Positions 56,906 to 64,000 of a stretch of 64,000 nucleotides of DNA are shown here, piece after piece (position 1 is the stretch's first letter; each line of letters begins with the position of its first letter). The position numbers and the translations under genes are program-made. Origin of the DNA: Frigidibacter sp037095735 (lineage in GTDB: Bacteria; Pseudomonadota; Alphaproteobacteria; Rhodobacterales; Rhodobacteraceae); the NCBI RefSeq assembly GCF_037095735.1, contig NZ_JBAWKD010000008.1, forward strand, positions 77,251-141,250, in the 5' to 3' direction. The notes beneath the pieces are model-generated. The model saw nothing but the letters and a program-made list of their open reading frames with translations, ran no database searches and had not been told where the DNA came from.

Positions 56906-57273
56906 CACAGCACCTCCGGGGCGAGCGAGATGATCTTCATGAAGTTCTTCGCGCGCAGTTCGCGAACGACCGGCCCGAAGATACGGGTGCCGACCGGTTC
57001 GCCCTGGTTGTTCAGGATGACGGCGGCGTTGCGGTCGAAGCGGATGGCGGTGCCATCTTCGCGACGGACTTCCTTGGCGGTGCGAACGACGACGGCCTTG
57101 CGGACGTCACCCTTCTTCACGCGGCCACGCGGAATGGCTTCCTTGACCGACACCACGATGATGTCACCCACGGAGGCATACCGGCGGTGCGAACCACCCA
57201 GAACCTTGATGCACTGAACTCGGCGAGCGCCGGAGTTGTCAGCGACATCCAGATTGGTCTGCATCTGGATCAT
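56905..57273 (-). CDS. rplN: 50S ribosomal protein L14
   Basis: The 122-residue protein begins 'MIQMQTNLDVADNSGARRVQ' and has 'GRVKKGDVRKAVVVRTAKEV' and 'GPVVRELRAKNFMKIISLAP'. L14 lies at the subunit interface. A 97-bp gap with a short 6-bp stem (CCGTCG/CGACGG near 57346) separates it from rpsQ. Confidence 0.97.
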   Translation of the reverse strand: MIQMQTNLDVADNSGARRVQCIKVLGGSHRRYASVGDIIVVSVKEAIPRGRVKKGDVRKAVVVRTAKEVRREDGTAIRFDRNAAVILNNQGEPVGTRIFGPVVRELRAKNFMKIISLAPEVL

Positions 57274-57370
57274 GGAGTTACTCCCGACCTTTGGAGATGC
57301 TCTTCACAGACATGAGCACCCCAGGGTTTCGATTTAGAACCGGACCGTCGGACGACGGCCCGCGAACGGC

Positions 57371-57613
57371 TCAGGCTTCCGCCTGATCGGTCACGACGGT
57401 CCAGCGTTTGGTCTTCGAGATCGGCGCGCATTCGATGATGCGAACGGTGTCACCGACCTTGAACTGGTTCAGCGCGTCATGGGCACGGTACTTCTTCGAC
57501 ACGCGCACGGTCTTCTTCATGACCGGGTGCGGGAAGCGACGCTCGACGAGGACGGTGATCGTCTGCTCGTTCTTGTCGGAGGTGACGGTGCCTTGCAGGA
57601 TACGACGGGGCAT
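57371..57613 (-). CDS. rpsQ: 30S ribosomal protein S17
   Basis: The 80-residue protein has 'RRILQGTVTSDKNEQTITVL', 'VERRFPHPVMKKTVRVSKKY' and 'FKVGDTVRIIECAPISKTKR'. S17 is an early 16S rRNA binder. It starts 11 nt after rpmC. Confidence 0.97.
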   Translation of the reverse strand: MPRRILQGTVTSDKNEQTITVLVERRFPHPVMKKTVRVSKKYRAHDALNQFKVGDTVRIIECAPISKTKRWTVVTDQAEA

Positions 57614-57624
57614 GGGTCAGCTCC

Positions 57625-57831
57625 TCAGTTCGCGACGGCCGCAGCGGCGGCCTTCTGGTTGAGAACGGTCTTGATGCGCGCGACGTCGCGACGCACCACG
57701 CGCATCCGCGCGGTGTTCTCGAGCTGGCCGGTCGCCTGCTGGAAGCGCAGGTTGAAGGCTTCTTTCTTGAGCGCGAGCAGCTCGTCACGGAGCTGGTCGG
57801 GGGTCTTGGACCCGAGATCCTTGGCGTTCAT
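57625..57831 (-). CDS. rpmC: 50S ribosomal protein L29
   Basis: The 68-residue protein begins 'MNAKDLGSKTPDQLRDELLA' and has 'LKKEAFNLRFQQATGQLENT', the L29 core. It lies near the exit tunnel where SRP docks. In most genomes rplP lies immediately before it; here a LysE-type gene and a candidate promoter intervene. The longer open frame upstream overlaps that gene's 3' end and is not real. Confidence 0.96.
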   Translation of the reverse strand: MNAKDLGSKTPDQLRDELLALKKEAFNLRFQQATGQLENTARMRVVRRDVARIKTVLNQKAAAAAVAN

Positions 57832-57940
57832 CCGCCTCTTCCTTTCTACATCACCAGAAGGCCCGTTTGGGTGACCTTCGTTCTGGTGGACAATGCACGC
57901 GCGAATCCCCGGACGGGGTCCGGGCATCGCGAGATGGGCT

Positions 57941-57969
57941 CCTATAGGGGTGTTACCCAAGCGGGGCAA
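57941..57969 (-). promoter_or_regulatory. Candidate promoter of rpmC and the spc genes
   Basis: TTGCCC (57969-57964), a 17-bp spacer and TATAGG (57946-57941) lie about 110 bp before the rpmC ATG and immediately after the hairpin that follows the LysE-type gene. Both boxes fit reasonably. Confidence 0.45.
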
Positions 57970-57972
57970 GGG

Positions 57973-57996
57973 AAACTTGGGGTTTGCGCCAAGTTT
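57973..57996 (-). terminator. Hairpin after the LysE-type gene
   Basis: AAACTTGG (57973-57980) pairs perfectly with CCAAGTTT (57989-57996) across an 8-nt loop. On the minus strand it starts 24 nt past the LysE-type stop and ends in TTTCCC. It probably isolates that gene from rpmC. Confidence 0.5.
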
Positions 57997-58019
57997 TCCG
58001 GGCCCCTGCCCCGCCCCCG

Positions 58020-58652
58020 TCAGCGCCGCGCCGCGGTCGCCAGATGCAGGGCCAGCCCCGCCAGCACCGTGCCCATCACCCAGCGCTGCGCGAGCAGCCA
58101 GAGCGGCCGGCCGGCGAGGAAGGCGGCGATGGTGCCCGCCGCCCAGGCCGCACAGCCGTTGGCAAGGATGCTGAGAACGATCTGGACCGACCCCAGCACC
58201 AGCGACTGGGTCAGCACGCTGCCGTGGCCGGGCGTCACGAACTGCGGCAGCAGCGACAGGTAGATCATCGCCACCTTCGGGTTCAGCAGGTTCGTCAGGA
58301 ACCCCATCACGAAGAGCCGGCGCGGGCTGTCGGGCTTCAGCGCCCGCAGCTCGAACGGCGAGCGGCCGCCAGGGCGCACCGCCTGCCAGGCGAGCCACAG
58401 CAGGTAGAGCGCCCCGCTGAGCCGCAGCGCGTCATAGGCGAAGGGCACCGCCATGACGATGGCGGTGATCCCGAAGGCCGCCAGCGTCATGTAGACCACG
58501 AAACCGCAGGCGACGCCGGCCAGCGAGATCATCCCCGCCGCGCGCCCCTGCGCGATCGAGCGCGAGATCAGGTAGATCATGTTCGGCCCCGGCGTCAGCA
58601 CCAGCCCGAAGGCGATGGCCGCGAAGGCAAGAAGATTGGCGGTTTCGGGCAT
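58020..58652 (-). CDS. LysE/RhtB-family amino-acid exporter
   Basis: The 210-residue protein has about six membrane segments and the family opening 'LTPGPNMIYLISRSIAQGRA', with 'GFLTNLLNPKVAMIYLSLLP' in the middle. LysE/RhtB proteins export basic amino acids, homoserine, threonine or related compounds. The ATG at 58652 begins 'MPETANLLAF'. It is placed between rplP and rpmC, flanked by a terminator upstream (58754-58782) and a hairpin downstream, so it is an independent unit set inside the ribosomal cluster. Codon and base composition look like the neighbours. Confidence 0.9.
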   Translation of the reverse strand: MPETANLLAFAAIAFGLVLTPGPNMIYLISRSIAQGRAAGMISLAGVACGFVVYMTLAAFGITAIVMAVPFAYDALRLSGALYLLWLAWQAVRPGGRSPFELRALKPDSPRRLFVMGFLTNLLNPKVAMIYLSLLPQFVTPGHGSVLTQSLVLGSVQIVLSILANGCAAWAAGTIAAFLAGRPLWLLAQRWVMGTVLAGLALHLATAARR

Positions 58653-58753
58653 CGGGGATCTCGGCGGCCGGGAGGGAACGGCCCCATCGAGCACTCCCCT
58701 GCCCCGCCGGCAAGCGATGCATTGTCCGGGTGGCAATTCCCGTCCCGCAAGCG

Positions 58754-58782
58754 AAAGGGCCCCGGCATCGCTGCCGGGGCCC
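58754..58782 (-). terminator. Terminator after rplP
   Basis: A perfect 11-bp stem (58757-58767 with 58772-58782, 4-nt loop) follows rplP by 26 nt and is followed by TTTC on the minus strand. It closes the S10 operon before the LysE-type gene. Confidence 0.7.
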
Positions 58783-58808
58783 CTAGGTGGAACCGAAGTT
58801 CCGAAGTC

Positions 58809-59222
58809 TTACCAGTCTTCGCGGGCGACGATGCGGGTCGTGACCGGAAGCTTGTTCGCGCCAAGGCGCAGGGCCTCGCGGGCGATCGTTTCGGACACGC
58901 CGTCGATCTCGAACATGATCCGGCCCGGCTTCACCTTGCAGGCCCAGAAGTCCACGGAGCCTTTACCTTTACCCATCCGGACTTCGGTCGGCTTCGAGGT
59001 GACCGGGGTATCCGGGAAGATCCGGATCCAGACACGGCCCTGACGCTTCATGTGGCGGGTGATCGCGCGGCGGGCCGCTTCGATCTGACGCGCCGTGACG
59101 CGCTCCGGCTCGGTCGACTTCAGCGCGAAGGAGCCGAAGTTGAGCAGGAAGCCGCCCTTGGCCTCGCCGTGGATCCGGCCCTTGTGCAGTTTGCGGAACT
59201 TCGTCCGTTTCGGTTGCAGCAT
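58809..59222 (-). CDS. rplP: 50S ribosomal protein L16
   Basis: The 137-residue protein begins 'MLQPKRTKFRKLHKGRIHGE' and has 'RQIEAARRAITRHMKRQGRV' and 'RMGKGKGSVDFWACKVKPGR'. L16 helps shape the peptidyl-transferase centre. It lies 13 nt after rpsC. Confidence 0.97.
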   Translation of the reverse strand: MLQPKRTKFRKLHKGRIHGEAKGGFLLNFGSFALKSTEPERVTARQIEAARRAITRHMKRQGRVWIRIFPDTPVTSKPTEVRMGKGKGSVDFWACKVKPGRIMFEIDGVSETIAREALRLGANKLPVTTRIVAREDW

Positions 59223-59235
59223 GGTCCTTTACTCC

Positions 59236-59949
59236 TCAGCGGTCGCGCTCGCGGCGCGGGCCACGGGGGGCAGCGCCCTCCTGAGCCTCTGCCTGACGGC
59301 GGTCACGGGCCTGCGGGTCGTGTTCCATGATCTCGCCTTTGAAGATCCAGACCTTGACGCCGATGATCCCGTAGGGGGTCGAAGCTTCCGACAGCGCATA
59401 GTCGATGTCGGCACGCAGGGTGTGCAGCGGAACGCGGCCCTCGCGGTACCATTCGATCCGCGCGATCTCGGCACCGCCGAGACGGCCCGACACGTTGACG
59501 CGGATGCCAAGGGCACCCATGCGCATCGCGTTCTGCACGGCGCGCTTCATGGCGCGACGGAAGGAAACGCGGCGCTCGAGCTGCTGGGCGATCGACTCGG
59601 CCACCAGCTGCGAGTCGAGCTCGGGCTTGCGGACTTCGACGATGTTCAGGTGCAGTTCCGAGGCGGTGAAGTTCGCGAGCTTCTTGCGAAGCGTCTCGAT
59701 GTCCGCACCCTTCTTGCCGATGATGACGCCCGGACGCGCGGTGTGGATGGTCACACGGCACTTCTTGTGGGGGCGTTCGATCACGACGCGGCTGACGCCG
59801 GCCTGCTTGCACTCTTCATGGATGAAGTCGCGCATCTTCAGGTCTTCGAGCAGCAGGTTGCCGTAGTCTTTCGAGTCGGCGTACCAGCGGCTGTCCCAGG
59901 TGCGGTTGACCTGGAGGCGCATCCCGATCGGGTTGACCTTCTGTCCCAT
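59236..59949 (-). CDS. rpsC: 30S ribosomal protein S3
   Basis: The 237-residue protein begins 'MGQKVNPIGMRLQVNRTWDS', has the KH motif region 'GVIIGKKGADIETLRKKLAN' and 'RRAMKRAVQNAMRMGALGIR', and ends in an Arg/Glu-rich tail. S3 lines the mRNA entry channel. Its start shares one base with the rplV stop. Confidence 0.97.
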   Translation of the reverse strand: MGQKVNPIGMRLQVNRTWDSRWYADSKDYGNLLLEDLKMRDFIHEECKQAGVSRVVIERPHKKCRVTIHTARPGVIIGKKGADIETLRKKLANFTASELHLNIVEVRKPELDSQLVAESIAQQLERRVSFRRAMKRAVQNAMRMGALGIRVNVSGRLGGAEIARIEWYREGRVPLHTLRADIDYALSEASTPYGIIGVKVWIFKGEIMEHDPQARDRRQAEAQEGAAPRGPRRERDR

Positions 59950-60338
59950 TACGCTTGCTCCCCGACGGCTTCGACCTGACGCACTTTGATCGTCAGTTCC
60001 GAGAACGGCTTCATGATCTTGCCATAGCGGCCACGGGCACGCGGGCGACCGCGCTTCATGACCAGGTTCTTGCCGACCCAGGCTTCGGCGACGACCAGCG
60101 TGTCGACGTCGAGGTTGTGGTTGTTCTCGGCATTGGCGATCGCCGACTGCAGGCACTTCTTCACGTCACCGGCGATGCGGCGCTTCGAGAAGGTGAGGTC
60201 GGCCAGGGCCTTCTCGACCTTCTTGCCGCGGATCATCGCTGCAACGAGGTTCAGCTTCTGCGGCGAGGTGCGAAGCATGCGGGCGATGGCCTGCGCTTCG
60301 TTGTCCGCCACGCGGCGCGGATTCTTTTCCTTACCCAT
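59949..60338 (-). CDS. rplV: 50S ribosomal protein L22
   Basis: The 129-residue protein has 'RMLRTSPQKLNLVAAMIRGK', 'LTFSKRRIAGDVKKCLQSAI' and 'AWVGKNLVMKRGRPRARGRY', whose loop reaches the exit tunnel. It follows rpsS by 3 nt. Confidence 0.97.
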   Translation of the reverse strand: MGKEKNPRRVADNEAQAIARMLRTSPQKLNLVAAMIRGKKVEKALADLTFSKRRIAGDVKKCLQSAIANAENNHNLDVDTLVVAEAWVGKNLVMKRGRPRARGRYGKIMKPFSELTIKVRQVEAVGEQA

Positions 60339-60341
60339 GGC

Positions 60342-60620
60342 TTACTTCCTCTTGGCTTTCTTGTCGGCAGCGTGACCGTAGTAGGTCCGCGTGGGCGAGT
60401 ACTCGCCGAACTTCTGACCGATCATCTCTTCGGTGACCGCGACCGGGATGTGCTTCTGGCCGTTGTAGACGGCGAAGGTCAGCCCGACGAACTGCGGCAG
60501 GATGGTAGACCGGCGCGACCAGATCTTGATCACGTCGCTCTTGCCCGACTCGCGGGCTTTCTCGGCCTTCTTGAGGACGTAAGCGTCGACGAAGGGGCCT
60601 TTCCAGACAGAACGTGCCAT
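60342..60620 (-). CDS. rpsS: 30S ribosomal protein S19
   Basis: The 92-residue protein begins 'MARSVWKGPFVDAYVLKKAE' and has 'RRSTILPQFVGLTFAVYNGQ' and 'GEYSPTRTYYGHAADKKAKR'. It sits at the 30S head next to S13. Confidence 0.97.
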   Translation of the reverse strand: MARSVWKGPFVDAYVLKKAEKARESGKSDVIKIWSRRSTILPQFVGLTFAVYNGQKHIPVAVTEEMIGQKFGEYSPTRTYYGHAADKKAKRK

Positions 60621-60622
60621 TA

Positions 60623-61462
60623 TCAGCGACCCTTCTTACGAGCGTGACGCGAGCGGACGATGTACTTGTCCGTCGCCTTGTTGGTGCGGGTGCGCTTGCC
60701 CTTGGTGTCCTTGCCCCACGGGGTAACCGGGGTACGGCCACCCGAGGTGCGGCCTTCACCACCGCCGTGCGGGTGGTCGATCGGGTTCATCGCGACGCCG
60801 CGGACCGCCGGGCGCTTGCCCAGGTGACGGGTCCGGCCGGCCTTGCCGAGGTTCTGGTTCGAGTGGTCGGCGTTCGACACCGCACCGATGGTCGCCATGC
60901 ATTCCTGGCGGACCATGCGCAGCTCGCCCGACGACAGGCGGACCTGGGCGTAGCCGCCGTCACGGCCGACGAACTGGGCGTAGGTGCCGGCGGCGCGGGC
61001 CAGCTGGCCGCCCTTGCCGGGCTTCAGCTCGACGTTGTGCACGATCGTGCCGATCGGCATGCCCGAGAAGGGCATCGCGTTGCCGGGCTTCACGTCGGTC
61101 TTCGCGCCGGCGATGACCTTGTCACCGATGGCGAGACGCTGCGGCGCCAGGATGTAGGCGAGTTCGCCGTCTTCGTACTTGATCAGCGCGATGAAGGCGG
61201 TGCGGTTCGGGTCATACTCGATCCGCTCCACGGTCGCGGCAACGTCGAACTTGCGACGCTTGAAATCCACGATCCGGTAAAGACGCTTCGCGCCGCCGCC
61301 AATGCGGAACGCGGTGATCCGTCCGGTGTTGTTCCGGCCGCCGTTCTTCGTCAGACCCTCGGTGAGGGCTTTGACGGGGCGACCTTTCCAAAGCTCCGAA
61401 CGGTCGATCAGAACCAGCCCACGCTGGCCAGGCGTCGTCGGTTTATACGACTTGAGTGCCAT
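60623..61462 (-). CDS. rplB: 50S ribosomal protein L2
   Basis: The 279-residue protein has 'MALKSYKPTTPGQRGLVLID', 'KAGRTRHLGKRPAVRGVAMN' and 'PIDHPHGGGEGRTSGGRTPV', the L2 signature near the peptidyl-transferase centre. A 135-bp gap with a strong hairpin separates it from rplW. Confidence 0.98.
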   Translation of the reverse strand: MALKSYKPTTPGQRGLVLIDRSELWKGRPVKALTEGLTKNGGRNNTGRITAFRIGGGAKRLYRIVDFKRRKFDVAATVERIEYDPNRTAFIALIKYEDGELAYILAPQRLAIGDKVIAGAKTDVKPGNAMPFSGMPIGTIVHNVELKPGKGGQLARAAGTYAQFVGRDGGYAQVRLSSGELRMVRQECMATIGAVSNADHSNQNLGKAGRTRHLGKRPAVRGVAMNPIDHPHGGGEGRTSGGRTPVTPWGKDTKGKRTRTNKATDKYIVRSRHARKKGR

Positions 61463-61545
61463 GCTCTCTGTCTTCCGTCTGCTTCATGGGCCCTTGCGGA
61501 CCCGGTTGCGTAGAGTTTGCAGCCCGGCGCCAAGGCCCCTGCTGC

Positions 61546-61579
61546 AAAAGATCGGCGGCCCCGGAATGACCGGGGCCGC
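61546..61579 (-). terminator. Terminator-like hairpin between rplW and rplB
   Basis: GCGGCCCCGG (61555-61564) pairs perfectly with CCGGGGCCGC (61570-61579) across 5 nt and is followed on the minus strand by CGATCTTTTGC. It lies 18 nt after the rplW stop, in the middle of the S10 operon. Confidence 0.6.
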
Positions 61580-61597
61580 GCGAGTCGGCGCCTTCTA

Positions 61598-61894
61598 TCA
61601 GAGGCCGGTGGCCACGTCGATAGTGTTCCCCTCCTCGAGGGTCACATAGGCTTTCTTGATGTCCGAGCGGACGCCGGGGCGGCCGCGGAAGCGCTTGGTC
61701 TTGCCCTTGGTGATGGTGGTGTTGACCGCCTTCACCTTGACGCCGAAGAGCGCCTCGACCGCGTCCTTGATCGCCGGCTTCGAGGCATCCTTGCGGACCT
61801 GGAAGACCACCGCATTCGCCTCGGAGACCATGGTGGCCTTCTCGGTGATGATCGGCTTGACGATGACGTCGTACTGTTCGGGTTTCACGCTCAT
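61598..61894 (-). CDS. rplW: 50S ribosomal protein L23
   Basis: The 98-residue protein has 'YDVIVKPIITEKATMVSEAN', 'VFQVRKDASKPAIKDAVEAL' and 'GKTKRFRGRPGVRSDIKKAY'. L23 is the docking site for SRP and trigger factor. Its start overlaps the rplD stop by 4 nt. Confidence 0.97.
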   Translation of the reverse strand: MSVKPEQYDVIVKPIITEKATMVSEANAVVFQVRKDASKPAIKDAVEALFGVKVKAVNTTITKGKTKRFRGRPGVRSDIKKAYVTLEEGNTIDVATGL

Positions 61895-62511
61895 TTCAGG
61901 CGGGCCTCCAGAGCTTCGACACCCGCCTTGGTGATCACGAGCAGATCACGCTTGAGGATGTCATAGACGTTCGCGCCCATCGTCGGCAGCAGGTCGATGC
62001 CTTCGATGTTGCGCGCGGCTTTGGCGAAGTTCTCGTTCACCTCGGCGCCGTCGATGATCAGGACGCGCTTCCAGCCCAGCTCCTTGGCGGTCTTCGCCAG
62101 CAGCTTGGTCTTGGCCTCGGCCATCACCGCCTCGTCGAGGATGACGAGGTTGCCCGAACCGGCCTTGGCGGACAGCGCGTGGCGCAGGCCGAGGGCACGG
62201 AACTTCTTGGGCAGGTCATGGGCGTGCGACCGCGGGGTCGGACCCTTGTAGACGCCACCCTTGCGGAAGATCGGGGCCTTGCGGGAACCGTGGCGGGCGC
62301 CGCCGGTGCCTTTCTGGCGATAGATCTTCTTGGTCGAGTAGGACACGTCCGACTTGCCGAGCACCGAGTGGGTGCCAGCCTGGGCCTTCGCACGCTGCCA
62401 GCGGACAACGCGGTGAAGGATGTCGGCGCGCGGTTCCAGACCGAAGATCTCGTCCGCGAGATCGATGGTGCCGGCCTTGCCGGCATCGAGCTTGATCACG
62501 TCGAGTTTCAT
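61891..62511 (-). CDS. rplD: 50S ribosomal protein L4
   Basis: The 206-residue protein has 'SYSTKKIYRQKGTGGARHGS', 'PTPRSHAHDLPKKFRALGLR' and 'GWKRVLIIDGAEVNENFAKA'. In E. coli L4 also controls the S10 operon through its leader; no such leader is recognisable here. It overlaps rplC by 4 nt. Confidence 0.97.
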   Translation of the reverse strand: MKLDVIKLDAGKAGTIDLADEIFGLEPRADILHRVVRWQRAKAQAGTHSVLGKSDVSYSTKKIYRQKGTGGARHGSRKAPIFRKGGVYKGPTPRSHAHDLPKKFRALGLRHALSAKAGSGNLVILDEAVMAEAKTKLLAKTAKELGWKRVLIIDGAEVNENFAKAARNIEGIDLLPTMGANVYDILKRDLLVITKAGVEALEARLK

Positions 62512-63371
62512 TTGTCTTCCCCTTCCGGAGCAGCATCGGTGTCGCCGTCTTTGTCGGCAGCGATCGAGGCTTCGGCTTCCGCGAGCGCGGCGGCCTCGGC
62601 AGCGGCCTGCGCTTCGGCGGCGGCGGCGGCGGCGGCTTCAGCCTCGGCAGCGGCGGCGGCAGCGGCTTCTTCGGCCAGACGCTTGGCTTCGAGGGCGGCC
62701 GAACGCAGGGCGCCCGGCAGGATCACGTTCTCGGGCGTCGCCTTCTTGACGGCGTCCTTGATGGTGACCCAGCCACCTTTCGAGCCCGGAACCGAGCCCT
62801 TGACCATGATCAGGCCACGGTCGCTGTCGGTGCGGACGACCTGGATGTTCTGGGTGGTCACACGGACGGCACCGAGGTGACCGGCCATCTTCTTGCCCTT
62901 GAACACTTTGCCCGGATCCTGGCACTGACCGGTCGAACCGTGCGAACGGTGCGAGATCGACACACCGTGCGAGGCGCGCAGGCCGCCGAAGTTGTGCCGC
63001 TTCATGGCACCGGCGAAGCCCTTACCGATCGAGGTCCCGGCGACGTCGACGAACTGACCCGCGAAGTAGTGGTCGGCGATGATTTCCTCGCCCACTTCGA
63101 TCAGGTTTTCGGCCGAGACGCGGAATTCCGCGATCTTGCGCTTCGGTTCCACGTTCGCTTTCGCGAAGTGGCCGCGCATGGCAGCGGTGGTGCGCTTGGC
63201 CTTGGCGGCGCCGGCACCGAGCTGAACGGCGGTGTAGCCGTCACGCTCGACCGTGCGCTGGGCCACGACCTGCAGGTTTTCGAGTTGCAGCACGGTCACC
63301 GGGACCTGCTTGCCATCCTCGAGGAACAGCCGGGTCATGCCCAGCTTCTTGGCGATAACACCAGAACGCAT
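62508..63371 (-). CDS. rplC: 50S ribosomal protein L3 with long Ala/Glu-rich C-terminal tail
   Basis: The first about 220 residues are normal L3: 'MRSGVIAKKLGMTRLFLEDG', 'FAGAMKRHNFGGLRASHGVS' and 'KMAGHLGAVRVTTQNIQVVR'. Residues about 225-287 are an extra tail made almost only of Ala and Glu with a few Lys, Arg and Asp ('EEAAAAAAAEAEAAAAAAAE' and 'DKDGDTDAAPEGEDK'), probably helical. E. coli L3 is about 209 residues. Tails of this kind occur in Rhodobacterales L3; the function is unknown. L3 is one of the first proteins to bind 23S rRNA. Confidence 0.97.
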   Translation of the reverse strand: MRSGVIAKKLGMTRLFLEDGKQVPVTVLQLENLQVVAQRTVERDGYTAVQLGAGAAKAKRTTAAMRGHFAKANVEPKRKIAEFRVSAENLIEVGEEIIADHYFAGQFVDVAGTSIGKGFAGAMKRHNFGGLRASHGVSISHRSHGSTGQCQDPGKVFKGKKMAGHLGAVRVTTQNIQVVRTDSDRGLIMVKGSVPGSKGGWVTIKDAVKKATPENVILPGALRSAALEAKRLAEEAAAAAAAEAEAAAAAAAEAQAAAEAAALAEAEASIAADKDGDTDAAPEGEDK

Positions 63372-63381
63372 GAGAGCCTCC

Positions 63382-63690
63382 TCAGACCTTGATCTCGACG
63401 TCCACGCCAGCGGCGAGGTCGAGCTTCATCAGCGCGTCCACGGTCTGGGGGGTCGGATTGACGATGTCGAGCAGGCGCTTGTGCGTGCGGATCTCCCACT
63501 GGTCGCGCGACTTCTTGTCGATGTGCGGACCACGGAGAACCGTGAATTTCTCGATCTTGTTCGGAAGCGGGATCGGGCCACGCACTTCAGCGCCGGTGCG
63601 CTTCGCGGTGTTGACGATTTCCTGGGTGCTGGCGTCGAGCACGCGGTAATCGAAGGCCTTCAGCCGGATGCGGATGTTGGTGCCTTGCAT
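63382..63690 (-). CDS. rpsJ: 30S ribosomal protein S10
   Basis: The 102-residue protein begins 'MQGTNIRIRLKAFDYRVLDA' and has 'GPIPLPNKIEKFTVLRGPHI'. S10 is in the 30S head and, as NusE, joins antitermination complexes. It is the first gene of the S10 operon here. An upstream frame to 63804 is open but unsupported. Confidence 0.98.
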   Translation of the reverse strand: MQGTNIRIRLKAFDYRVLDASTQEIVNTAKRTGAEVRGPIPLPNKIEKFTVLRGPHIDKKSRDQWEIRTHKRLLDIVNPTPQTVDALMKLDLAAGVDVEIKV

Positions 63691-63779
63691 CAGATTGCCT
63701 CTGTAGAGGGCCCGGTTGAGAGGCGGGCCGGGCCTCATGCCCGGTCTGCGTCGAACCGTCGTTCGATAGGGAACGCGCG

Positions 63780-63808
63780 CGTCTACGACGCATTCCCCGC
63801 TCAATCAA
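63780..63808 (-). promoter_or_regulatory. Candidate S10-operon promoter
   Basis: TTGATT (63808-63803), a 17-bp spacer and TAGACG (63785-63780) lie about 90 bp before rpsJ, downstream of the tuf terminator. The match is moderate. The remaining leader contains a GC-rich inverted repeat (GGCCCGG/CCGGGCC around 63709-63745). Confidence 0.35.
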
Positions 63809-63850
63809 GCGGGAATCACCGGCGCGCCGAAGATTCCCCTAGATTTGAAG

Positions 63851-63879
63851 AAAGGCGCCCGGGGTTGCCCCCGGGCGCC
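63851..63879 (-). terminator. Terminator after tuf
   Basis: A perfect 11-bp stem (63854-63864 with 63869-63879, 4-nt loop) is followed on the minus strand by TTTCTTC. It separates tuf from the S10 operon. Confidence 0.75.
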
Positions 63880-63903
63880 GCATCTCGTCAGAGCGGTAAG
63901 CTC

Positions 63904-64000
63904 TTACTTGATGATTTTCGAGACGACGCCGGCGCCGACGGTGCGGCCGCCTTCACGGATGGCGAAGCGCAGCTTCTCTTCCATCGCGATCGGGGCGATC
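63904..64000 (-). CDS. tuf: Elongation factor Tu, C-terminal end
   Basis: The last 31 codons plus stop are visible; the rest lies beyond the window. They read 'APIAMEEKLRFAIREGGRTV' then 'GAGVVSKIIK', which is the EF-Tu C-terminus (domain 3). EF-Tu brings aminoacyl-tRNA to the ribosome. Its position just before rpsJ is the normal str-S10 junction. It cannot be told whether this is one of two tuf copies. Confidence 0.95.
   Translation of the reverse strand, partial: IAPIAMEEKLRFAIREGGRTVGAGVVSKIIK

Overview
The window is a GC-rich stretch of an alphaproteobacterial chromosome, most likely order Rhodobacterales. The grounds are the bztABCD-type amino-acid transporter, the rpmH-rnpA-yidD-ttcA-yidC-MOSC-engB order, the short GC-rich extragenic repeats, and many genes joined by ATGA overlaps. 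Both ends are cut inside genes: a TlpA-like thioredoxin on the left and EF-Tu on the right. The species cannot be named from the sequence alone. One ambiguous base (N) at 47898 sits between two identical 117-bp copies and breaks rplQ; this looks like an assembly join.

Region 1 (about 0.5-15.3 kb) is an exopolysaccharide locus of the Wzx/Wzy type. It has a fused WecG-type plus priming sugar-phosphate transferase, two GT2 and one GT4 glycosyltransferases, a flippase (Wzx), a polymerase/ligase (Wzy), a chain-length protein (Wzz/GumC-like) and an outer-membrane export lipoprotein (Wza). The locus carries its own control genes: a LuxR-type response regulator, a hybrid histidine kinase with the full H-D-H phosphorelay, and a small secreted molybdopterin-fold protein without any cysteine. 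Four near-identical 18-bp palindromes (CTATCC-N4-GGATAG core) lie 77-111 bp before the first genes of the transcription units, so the locus looks like one self-contained regulon.

Region 2 (15.3-28.0 kb) is a tightly overlapping minus-strand operon with a divergent DeoR-type regulator. From the promoter end it encodes an inositol-monophosphatase-family phosphatase, a dipeptide-type ABC importer, an M20-type amidohydrolase, two choline/ethanolamine-kinase-like phosphotransferases and ethanolamine ammonia-lyase (EutB, EutC). I infer uptake and breakdown of an ethanolamine-containing compound. No microcompartment or EutA genes are present.

Region 3 (28.0-38.5 kb) is housekeeping: tRNA-Arg(ACG), a sensor kinase, rpmH, rnpA, yidD, ttcA, yidC, a MOSC protein, engB, a SixA-like phosphatase, a ferredoxin-like protein, argB and an SDR. 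Region 4 (38.5-47.5 kb) has bztDCBA, an ATP12 chaperone, a HAD phosphatase, an RluC-family pseudouridine synthase, crcB and rarA. Region 5 (47.7-64 kb) is the tuf-S10-spc-alpha ribosomal protein cluster on the minus strand, from tuf down to rplQ. It is divided by several strong stem-loops, and a LysE-family exporter gene sits between rplP and rpmC.
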